Positions 57,843-64,000 of a stretch of 64,000 nt of DNA are shown here, piece after piece (position 1 is the first letter of the stretch; every line of letters starts with the position of its first letter). Position numbers and translations under genes: made by a program. The notes under the pieces are model-generated. The model made no database searches and was not told the origin of the DNA. It worked only from the letters and a program-made list of their open reading frames with translations. This DNA is from Maribacter sp. ACAM166 (GTDB taxonomy: Bacteria > Bacteroidota > Bacteroidia > Flavobacteriales > Flavobacteriaceae). The stretch is from contig NZ_VAUW01000009.1 of the NCBI RefSeq assembly GCF_005771495.1, forward strand, positions 62,001 to 126,000, read 5' to 3'.

Positions 57843-60578
57843 TTATTGATTTGTTACGACGGGTTCTTCAACAGGAACCTCCATAGGAAGTTCTGGTGTC
57901 GGATTAACCTTTATTAAGGTTAAAACCCTATTGTCTACAGACAAAGTTCCCGCATCAATACTCCATCTTGCCTCTATACGTTCACCTTCAGCAATAGTAG
58001 CCATTGCTTGTAAAGTAACATCTACCGTATTAACTTTTGTTGTTCTTGTTCTGGTAGAATTAGGAATTAACTCCCCATGGTTATAAAGGCTAAACGTGGC
58101 ATTACCATCAAGCTCCTTAATTACTTCAACATTCCCACCAGCTGGAACAATTTCTCCAGTATGATTAGCGTCTGTAAAGCCTGATATAGCACCAGCTTTA
58201 GTTGATACTTGTCCTTCAACCGCTCCACCTGTGTTTGCAATTGCCCCAGCTTTTGTAAGCATAACAAAAGAATGTACAGCTCCCATGCTAATTTCAGAAA
58301 TGGCTTCGGGAACAGAAATTTCTCCTCCTGAAATAGCTATGGCTCCTCCGAGACTTAACATTCTTCCATCCACCGTACAACCAGCACCGACAGCCACAGC
58401 AATCTTAGATAATAGATTTCCATGAATTATGGTACCTGCTCCTAACCCAATAGCTCCAGTGGATACCCAAAAAATATTTTCCGCCGATGCTCCGTTTATT
58501 AATTCAACTGTAACCCCAGCAGTCGTATTAAACGCACCTCCTGTTTTAAAAACGTACACTCCGGCTCCATCTAACGTGACATCGGTTCCAATGCTTAAAG
58601 CTCCTCCGTAAGAATATGTACCTGGCGTAATTGTTTTGCCCCCAATATTAGTAGCAGCTCCGGTATGACTACCTTTCATGGCATCAATATCTTTAAAGAG
58701 TTTTTGTAAATCCGTAAGTGCATCTTTTGTAGTTACAGTAGCTACCTCATAAGCTGGTTCAATACTATATTCACTATTAAAAAAGACCAAATAATTTCCA
58801 GCAATAGGTGCTTTACTCATTCCGTTTATTTCAACAGCAGAAGATGAGGAAGTCGAAATACTTCCTGAATCATCAATAGAATTAGAGCTAGGCGACTCAC
58901 CTTCAATTCCTTGTGGCCCAACCTCTCCTGTTTCTCCAATTTCTCCTTTTAGTGAAGCAATAAATTCAGCTTTATCTCCTACATTGACTCCATTTGCTTC
59001 ACTACCCCATATTTCATAGGCTGATGCACCCGTATCTCCTGTCGTACCGATTGATCCATTACTTCCGTTTGTACCATCAGCACCGTCATTTCCTGTTGCT
59101 CCATTTGCCCCAGTTGCTCCGGTATCTCCTTTAGCACCTTCTTCACCGTCATATCCATTATTTCCATTTTTTCCATTTTCTCCATTTACTCCTGCCTCTC
59201 CTTGTGCTCCTGTTTGTCCTTGTGCACCATCTTCTCCTTGTGCTCCATTAACTCCATCTTGGCCATCAGCTCCATTAACCCCTGGTGCTCCGTCTTCTCC
59301 GTCTGCACCATCTAAACCATTTGTAAACTGATCTTGAGTACCACCAGTATTTGTTTCTAACCAAATTTCAAAAGCTGATTTCCCATCTGCTCCATCAGTA
59401 CCGTCAACTCCATCTTGGCCATCAGCTCCATTAATCCCTGGTGCTCCGTCTTCTCCGTTTGCACCATCTAAACCATTAGCAAAGTCATCTGGAGTACCGC
59501 CAGTATTTGTTTCTAACCAAATTTCAAAAGCTGATTTCCCATCTGCTCCATTAGTACCGTCAACTCCATCTTGGCCATCAGCTCCATTAACACCTGGTGC
59601 TCCGTCTTCTCCGTCTGCACCATCTAAACCATTTGTAAACTGATCTTGAGTACCGCCAGTGTTTGTTTCTAACCAAATTTCAAAAGCTGATTTCCCATCT
59701 GCTCCATCTTGGCCATCAGCTCCATTAACCCCTGGTGCTCCGTCTTCTCCGTCTGCACCATCTAAACCATTTGTAAACTGATCTTGAGTACCACCAGTAT
59801 TTGTTTCTAACCAAATTTCAAAAGCTGATTTCCCATCTGCTCCATCAGTACCATCAACTCCATCTTGGCCATCAGCTCCATTAATCCCTGGTGCTCCGTC
59901 TTCTCCGTTTGCACCATCTAAACCATTAGCAAAGTCATCTGGAGTACCGCCAGTATTTGTTTCTAACCAAATTTCAAAAGCTGATTTCCCATCTGCTCCT
60001 GTTGCTCCTTGTACTCCAGGTAAACCTTGTGGGCCTTGTTCTCCAGTATCACCTTTTGCACCATTGGTAAAGTCATCTGGATTTGCGTTTGGATTTGCAA
60101 TTTCCCAAATTTCTAAAGCCGATAGACCATCTGCTCCGTTTGCTCCTGGTAAACCTTGTGGTCCCTGTGCTCCATCATTTAAAGCTGCAAAAAACTCATC
60201 TTCTGAGCCATAATTTCCTAATGTTAACCATATATCATATGCAGATTTCCCGTCATCTCCATGAGCTCCTTTTGGTCCTCTTGATCCTCTTGCTCCTTTT
60301 TCACCTTTATCTGAAGCCCATATTGGCTCATCTTTAGTGCCTACATTGTTTTCCACTGTATTAGCTGTAGTATTAAAAATCATCAATCCCTTAGCAGGTC
60401 TGAAAATTAAGTCACGTTCTATTGTACTCAATCTAGGCATAAGAAATCCTTTACTCGTAGATCTGATTTCTAAAATCGAAGATTCATCAGGGTTGTTAGT
60501 GCCAATTCCTGTTTGAGCACTTACACCCACCGAAATAAGTATAATTAAAAAAAATAGGGGACTTTTGAATTTTTTCAT
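57843..60578 (-). CDS. Collagen-like surface protein with DUF3494 domain, cassette B
   Basis: A 911-residue paralogue of the protein at 52641. It has a signal peptide (cut near VSAQ) and the same GIGTNNPDESSILEI ... GFLMPRLSTIERD ... GLMIFNT module. A ~470-residue stalk follows, in which collagen triplets alternate with about eight modules of the KSAFEIWLETNTGG type, then a DUF3494 domain (~560-770; TPGTYSYGGALSIG, GVYVFKTGGAFNTT, GAIAISGGEISVP) and a C-terminal beta domain (STRTRTTKVNTVDVTLQA, NRVLTLIKVN) with a Pro/Glu-rich tail. It starts 36 bases after the T9SS-type gene at 60615. Probably a long surface fibre or adhesin; ice binding is possible but unproven. Confidence 0.88.
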   Translation of the reverse strand: MKKFKSPLFFLIILISVGVSAQTGIGTNNPDESSILEIRSTSKGFLMPRLSTIERDLIFRPAKGLMIFNTTANTVENNVGTKDEPIWASDKGEKGARGSRGPKGAHGDDGKSAYDIWLTLGNYGSEDEFFAALNDGAQGPQGLPGANGADGLSALEIWEIANPNANPDDFTNGAKGDTGEQGPQGLPGVQGATGADGKSAFEIWLETNTGGTPDDFANGLDGANGEDGAPGINGADGQDGVDGTDGADGKSAFEIWLETNTGGTQDQFTNGLDGADGEDGAPGVNGADGQDGADGKSAFEIWLETNTGGTQDQFTNGLDGADGEDGAPGVNGADGQDGVDGTNGADGKSAFEIWLETNTGGTPDDFANGLDGANGEDGAPGINGADGQDGVDGTDGADGKSAFEIWLETNTGGTQDQFTNGLDGADGEDGAPGVNGADGQDGVNGAQGEDGAQGQTGAQGEAGVNGENGKNGNNGYDGEEGAKGDTGATGANGATGNDGADGTNGSNGSIGTTGDTGASAYEIWGSEANGVNVGDKAEFIASLKGEIGETGEVGPQGIEGESPSSNSIDDSGSISTSSSSAVEINGMSKAPIAGNYLVFFNSEYSIEPAYEVATVTTKDALTDLQKLFKDIDAMKGSHTGAATNIGGKTITPGTYSYGGALSIGTDVTLDGAGVYVFKTGGAFNTTAGVTVELINGASAENIFWVSTGAIGLGAGTIIHGNLLSKIAVAVGAGCTVDGRMLSLGGAIAISGGEISVPEAISEISMGAVHSFVMLTKAGAIANTGGAVEGQVSTKAGAISGFTDANHTGEIVPAGGNVEVIKELDGNATFSLYNHGELIPNSTRTRTTKVNTVDVTLQAMATIAEGERIEARWSIDAGTLSVDNRVLTLIKVNPTPELPMEVPVEEPVVTNQ
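59230..60000. repeat. In-gene tandem repeats, 138/156-bp units
   Basis: CCAAATTTCAAAAGCTGATT recurs at 59361, 59517, 59673, 59811 and 59967: spacings 156, 156, 138 and 156 bases. The units encode 52 or 46 residues (GKSAFEIWLETNTGG, a TPDDFANGLDG or TQDQFTNGLDG variant, then collagen triplets). Units 1 and 4 counted from the protein N-terminus are nearly identical, pointing to recent duplication. All lengths are multiples of three. Confidence 0.92.
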
Positions 60579-60614
60579 TGGTTGTCTTTTAATATAATTT
60601 GTTATTGATAAGAT

Positions 60615-61643
60615 TTAATACCCACCACTAATTATTTTATTTTTAAAAAGCGAAGTAGTATCATACAACTCAGTGGTTACGATGTACACACCAAGATCAT
60701 AATTGAAGGGTCGATTGTATGTTAAACCTCCATCTATATTTTTTAAGATTATTTGTTTCCCTGAAATATCATGAACAACCAAGGTCTTTAATGGTTGAGT
60801 AGCTTCAATATATAGTATGTGTTTATTTACATATACTATCACTTCTGCTTTATTAGACAAAGTAACCAGTAGTTGTTCTGTTCTAGTGCCTAATGAAAAA
60901 GCTGAATAAGCCGATAGGTCTAGTTCTTCGTTCGTACTAATAGAACCTGAATCCAAACTGCTTAATTCCCCTAACAATGAATACTCATCAACCATTGAAG
61001 GTATGGCGACCCACACAGAGCCATTCCAACCTACAAGAGTTAAATTGGATAGTGAAGATGATGTCAAATCTGAAATAGCACTTGAAGGTCTCCAACTAAG
61101 TGAAATACCGGTATTTACTCCATTACTAATTACATCCCAATATTCAACCGAAGAGATTGATGAGAGAGAGCTCTCCAAAGCACTACCAATTGAGTTTGGT
61201 GCCGACCTGAAATATGCAGCATCTACACCGTCACTAGTTGATGGTATTACTCGAATTGGAGCATATATACCTGCTTGTCCTATCGGTAGAATAAACGCTT
61301 CATTACTTTGCGTTTGCGCATAGCCATCTAAAAAATGAATATCGCTAGCTCCGCTCCATGTTGCTCCATTTGAAAAAGACAAAACACCATAATCTAATTT
61401 CGTTCTGCTAGTTGTGGTTGAACCTTCACCAAAAGTAAAGTCTTCCGCTCCAGTAGAAAGTAAGCTATTATCACCTATATATATATCACTGTGGTTTTGA
61501 ACTTGCGCCTGAAGGGTATTCAAGTTACAAAATATAGTAACCATTAAAAGATATGGAAAAAACGATTTAATTTTTTGTTTAGTTATGCTTAATGCGGTAC
61601 CATCAAATACATCTAAATACCTAGTTGAGTAATTTTTTTTCAT
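60615..61643 (-). CDS. Exported protein with T9SS-type C-terminal domain, cassette B
   Basis: A 342-residue paralogue of the proteins at 54971 and 61905. The signal region is long (~47 residues, MKKNYSTRYLDVF ... LLMVTIFCNLNTLQAQ) and shorter than in the other copies by about ten residues. The mature domain (NHSDIYIGDNSLLSTGAEDF, YGVLSFSNGATWSG, FILPIGQAGIYAPIRV) and the T9SS-like C-terminus (LKTLVVHDISGKQIILKN ... DLGVYIVTTELYD) are intact. A 12-base box, TTTTCGCCAAGA, lies 58 bases upstream of the ATG, as in the 61905 copy. It precedes the large collagen-like gene by 36 bases and is probably co-transcribed with it. Confidence 0.88.
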   Translation of the reverse strand: MKKNYSTRYLDVFDGTALSITKQKIKSFFPYLLMVTIFCNLNTLQAQVQNHSDIYIGDNSLLSTGAEDFTFGEGSTTTSRTKLDYGVLSFSNGATWSGASDIHFLDGYAQTQSNEAFILPIGQAGIYAPIRVIPSTSDGVDAAYFRSAPNSIGSALESSLSSISSVEYWDVISNGVNTGISLSWRPSSAISDLTSSSLSNLTLVGWNGSVWVAIPSMVDEYSLLGELSSLDSGSISTNEELDLSAYSAFSLGTRTEQLLVTLSNKAEVIVYVNKHILYIEATQPLKTLVVHDISGKQIILKNIDGGLTYNRPFNYDLGVYIVTTELYDTTSLFKNKIISGGY

Positions 61644-61700
61644 GTTCTAACATTCATTATTACATGCAAGTCTACCGCTATTAATTAGCGTATTATTTTG

Positions 61701-61712
61701 TTTTCGCCAAGA
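61701..61712 (-). promoter_or_regulatory. Shared upstream box of cassette genes (copy B)
   Basis: TTTTCGCCAAGA (plus strand) occurs 58 bases before the cassette B start and again 58 bases before the cassette A start (63024). On the minus strand it reads TCTTGGCGAAAA, whose TTG could be part of a Bacteroidota -33 element. Identity at the same distance suggests a retained promoter or binding site. Confidence 0.5.
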
Positions 61713-61816
61713 GCCGCTTATTTGCTGCTGAAGTGTATACTTAGTTTAGACCAATAGATAAGAGTGATATATTGCTCGTTAAAATGTATTACACATGTAT
61801 TTGAGCACTTCTAATT

Positions 61817-61865
61817 CCGAAATAAGTATAATTAAAAATATGAAGTAATTTTTTACTTTTTGCAT
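61817..61865 (-). pseudogene. 5' stub of a third collagen-like gene (cassette A)
   Basis: The minus strand starts ATGCAAAAAGTAAAAAATTA and encodes MQKVKNYFIFLIILIS, nearly the signal peptide of the 52641 protein (MQKVYHYFIFFIVLIS). DNA similarity to the start of that gene is obvious (AAATATGAAGTAAT...TACTTTTTGCAT). After about 16 codons homology stops, so the body was deleted. It sits 40 bases after the cassette A T9SS-type gene, exactly where a collagen partner is expected. Confidence 0.8.
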
Positions 61866-61904
61866 TGTTGTTATATTTAAGAATAGTCTATGGTAGATTA
61901 AAAT

Positions 61905-62966
61905 CTAATACCTACCACTAATTATTTTCTCTCTAAAAAGCCAAGTAGCATTATGCACTTCGGTTGTTACAATGTATACACCTAGGTCATAATTAAAAGG
62001 TTGATTGTATGTTAAACCTCCATCTAGCTTTTTCGAGAATATTAGTTTACCTGCAATATCATGAACAATCAAAGTCTTTAAAGGCTGGGAAGCTTCAATA
62101 AATACTCTATTTTTATTTACATATACTATCACTTCTACTTTATTAGACAAAGTAACCAGTACTTCTTCTGTTGAAGTGCCTAATGAAAATACGGAATAAG
62201 CCGATAGGTCTACTTCTTCATTCGTACTAATAGAACCCGAATTCAAGCTACTTAATTTGCCTAACAAAGAATACTCATCAATCATTGATGGTATGGCGAC
62301 CCACACAGAACCATTCCAACCTACAATAGTTAAATTAGATAGTGAAGATGATGTCAAATCTGTAATAGCACTTGAAGGTCTCCAACTAAGGGAAATGTTG
62401 GTCTTTACTCCCTTACTATTTATATCCCAGTATTCAACCGAAGAGATTGATGAGATAGACCCATCCAAAGCACCACCAATAGAGTTTGGTGCCGACCTGA
62501 AATAGGCAGCATCTACACCTCCACTAGTTGACGGTATTACTTGGATTGGAGCATAAATACCCGATTGTCCTATCGGTAAAATGAACTCTTCATCGCTCTG
62601 AGTTTGACCATACCCATCTAAAAAATGAATATCGCTAGCTCCGCTCCATGAGGCTCCATTTGAAAAAGATAGAACGCCATAATCTATTTTCGTTCTGCTA
62701 GTTGTGGTTGAACCTTCACCAAAATTAAAGTTATTGGCTCCAGTATAAAATAAGCTATTATCACCTATATATATGTCACTGTGGTTTTGAACTTGTGCCT
62801 GTAGCGTACTCAGTTTAAATAAGATAGTTACCAATAAAAAATAAGTGACAACCGATTTTATTTTTTGATTAATGACCATGACAAAAGTTTCGAATTTTAT
62901 ACTACACGTCATTAATGAAGTAATATAAAACACGTTAGAATACTTAGCTAAATAGTTTTTTGTCAT
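61905..62966 (-). CDS. Exported protein with T9SS-type C-terminal domain, cassette A
   Basis: A 353-residue paralogue of the cassette B and D proteins. It has the long signal region (~57 residues, MTKNYLAKYSNVF ... FLLVTILFKLSTLQAQ), the conserved body (NHSDIYIGDNSLFYTGANNF, YGVLSFSNGASWSG, FILPIGQSGIYAPIQV, VEYWDINSKGV) and the T9SS-like C-terminus (LKTLIVHDIAGKLIFSKK ... DLGVYIVTTEVHN ... FREKIISGRY). Its collagen-like partner is reduced to a stub downstream. The gene itself looks intact and has the same upstream box as cassette B. Confidence 0.87.
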   Translation of the reverse strand: MTKNYLAKYSNVFYITSLMTCSIKFETFVMVINQKIKSVVTYFLLVTILFKLSTLQAQVQNHSDIYIGDNSLFYTGANNFNFGEGSTTTSRTKIDYGVLSFSNGASWSGASDIHFLDGYGQTQSDEEFILPIGQSGIYAPIQVIPSTSGGVDAAYFRSAPNSIGGALDGSISSISSVEYWDINSKGVKTNISLSWRPSSAITDLTSSSLSNLTIVGWNGSVWVAIPSMIDEYSLLGKLSSLNSGSISTNEEVDLSAYSVFSLGTSTEEVLVTLSNKVEVIVYVNKNRVFIEASQPLKTLIVHDIAGKLIFSKKLDGGLTYNQPFNYDLGVYIVTTEVHNATWLFREKIISGRY

Positions 62967-63023
62967 ATTTTACACTATGCTATTGAGCGTAAAACTATCT
63001 ATACAAATTAAAGCAATTATTTA

Positions 63024-63035
63024 TTTTCGCCAAGA
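63024..63035 (-). promoter_or_regulatory. Shared upstream box of cassette genes (copy A)
   Basis: Second occurrence of TTTTCGCCAAGA, 58 bases before the cassette A ATG. On the minus strand a TAATTTG stretch follows about 20 bases after the TTG, similar to a Bacteroidota -7 element. Confidence 0.5.
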
Positions 63036-63862
63036 TCTCTTTTAAGTATAGCTGAATGTGCAATAAGTGAAGACGAATGAAATTATTCCACAAAACCATG
63101 TATTTTGCTACTTTTTAGTTTGGAAAACTCATTAATTTGAGCGAAGAGTATACCCTCTTTACCTTTTTTTTAACATTAATTAGTAAACAACGTTTAAGTA
63201 TGTCAGCCGTTACGTGACTAGAGAATTTGGATTAAAATTGAGGAACCCTGTTGAGAAATTTAAACAGATTTTGGTGAATAAGCCTTTACAAACAATTAAT
63301 TTTATACACTATTATCGACAAGCTTTGGTTCGACTTTTATTACTATTAATGTTGGAGTCCACATTATAAATATTTCAACACATATTAATGGTACAACTGA
63401 AAAGAAATATTCAATTACAGTTTTGCTAAATGTTAGGTCTTTAATTTGTCCAAATAAAAAGTCTAGCTGAATAATTCCTCCTACTTCTTACAACTCTTCA
63501 AATAAAAGTATGCAATTGTTACTTCTGACCATAAATTATTGATATGCGTTACTATTTCTACTTTATATAAACCCCCAAGCTGAAAAAGTAGTAATGAGAT
63601 TCAAAATAGCTTAAATGAAGAGTGAAACTATACGGGTTTCGCTAGAGCGTCTTGAATGATAGCCGAATTGCGAATAAACCTAGGATAAATATTTCGATGT
63701 TATAAATTTTCCCTGTCAGTTTGTGAAAGTTCAAAAGTTGTTTCTAATATTTATGGTGAATTGTATTGGACCAGTTAGTAGGGCTAACGTTACAACTATT
63801 AAATGGGAACTTACCCAAATCGTACTGTCAGTGTAATTTTTACTTCTATTTCCAGATGCCAC
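63036..63862. other. Gene-poor stretch with a possible relic
   Basis: AT-rich, without an intact gene. On the minus strand between ~63310 and ~63490 one frame reads QLDFLFGQIKDLTFSKTVIE, then YFFSVVPLICVEIFIMWTP and TLIVIKVEPKLVDNSV before a stop. It has no start codon and an in-frame stop just upstream. It looks like the end of a decayed membrane protein of unknown family. Confidence 0.3.
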
Positions 63863-63896
63863 AAAAAAAGCATCACTTAAAAGTGATGCTTTTTTT
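63863..63896 (-). terminator. Strong hairpin terminator
   Basis: A perfect 16-bp stem (AAAAAAAGCATCACTT and its complement) with a 2-base loop as drawn and T-runs on both strands. It lies 27 bases past the stop of the partial transaldolase gene. Confidence 0.93.
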
Positions 63897-63922
63897 ATGA
63901 AAAATTTATTACCTTTTAAGGA

Positions 63923-64000
63923 TTAGTTACCCTTATTGTAATCAGCCAAGAATTTCTCTAAACCGCTATCAGTTAATGGGTGCTTCAATAATCCCGTAAT
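63923..64000 (-). CDS. Transaldolase / fructose-6-phosphate aldolase-type enzyme, C-terminus only
   Basis: The last 25 codons of a minus-strand gene that continues past the window: ITGLLKHPLTDSGLEKFLAD then YNKGN and TAA. This ending (HPLTDxGLEKFLADY) is characteristic of the short transaldolase-like/fructose-6-phosphate aldolase proteins of Flavobacteriia, which act in the pentose phosphate pathway. Only the tail is visible, so the call rests on that motif. Confidence 0.75.
   Translation of the reverse strand: MTGLLKHPLTDSGLEKFLADYNKGN

Noticed and set aside
52641-60578. Calling the DUF3494 proteins antifreeze proteins
   Set aside because: The domain family includes ice-binding proteins but also adhesins; ice-binding surface residues cannot be judged from sequence alone.

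Overview
The window looks like chromosomal DNA of a marine-type Flavobacteriaceae bacterium (Bacteroidota). It is AT-rich, ribosome-binding sites are weak, and it carries Reg_prop/Y_Y_Y two-component kinases, a hybrid two-component system (HTCS), type IX secretion (T9SS) C-terminal domains, many lipoproteins with Bacteroidota-style lipoboxes, a GIN-domain lipoprotein and PadR/PspC/DUF4870 membrane-stress genes. No tRNA, rRNA or CRISPR array was seen.

Layout. 1-6.05 kb: signalling operon with two tandem paralogous histidine kinases (the first cut by the window edge), a lone receiver protein and a receiver-adenylate cyclase. 6.2-15 kb: M28 and S9 exported peptidases, an EEP-family phosphodiesterase, an SDR protein, an alpha/beta hydrolase, a PaiB-like protein and a CIA30-domain protein, with a decayed VOC (glyoxalase-fold) gene between them. 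15-22.8 kb: zinc alcohol dehydrogenase, HD hydrolase, an IS3-family remnant, a Pycsar-effector-like membrane protein, OxyR, a PBP4-type peptidase, MsrA and NudK. 22.9-27.7 kb: a GMC oxidoreductase with its subunit-3 partner, divergent from an M81 peptidase across a perfect 14-bp palindrome. 27.7-29 kb: a graveyard that includes a chimeric pseudogene. 29-36.2 kb: LRR lipoprotein, collagen-like lipoprotein and a full HTCS. 36.5-45.5 kb: AIM24, FKBP, DUF4442, DUF4870, NTF2-like, PadR, PspC and GIN genes, a dipeptide epimerase plus alpha-oxoamine synthase pair, and a small lipocalin-like protein. 45.5-51.6 kb: TrxB, a LytTR remnant, a formylglycine-generating enzyme with both active-site cysteines, and a GH2 beta-galactosidase. 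51.6-63 kb: an array of surface-protein cassettes. 63.9 kb: the C-terminus of a transaldolase-type enzyme.

The most unusual region is 52.6-63 kb. A two-gene cassette, [long-signal-peptide protein with a T9SS-like C-terminal domain] then [collagen-like stalk with a DUF3494/ice-binding-type domain], is repeated in tandem. Two cassettes are complete, one keeps only its first gene plus a ~50-bp stub of the second, and one survives only as a decayed first gene. The collagen genes hold in-frame tandem repeats of 63 bp and 138/156 bp, which would allow length variation. I read this as a family of cell-surface adhesins or matrix fibres that expands and decays by recombination.

A second theme is the number of fossil genes in the apparent intergenic space: VOC protein, IS3 element, lipocalin, methyltransferase/NnrU chimera, LytTR domain, a T9SS-sorted protein and the cassette relics. 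Each was recognised by reading translations across frames; none was confirmed by a database search.
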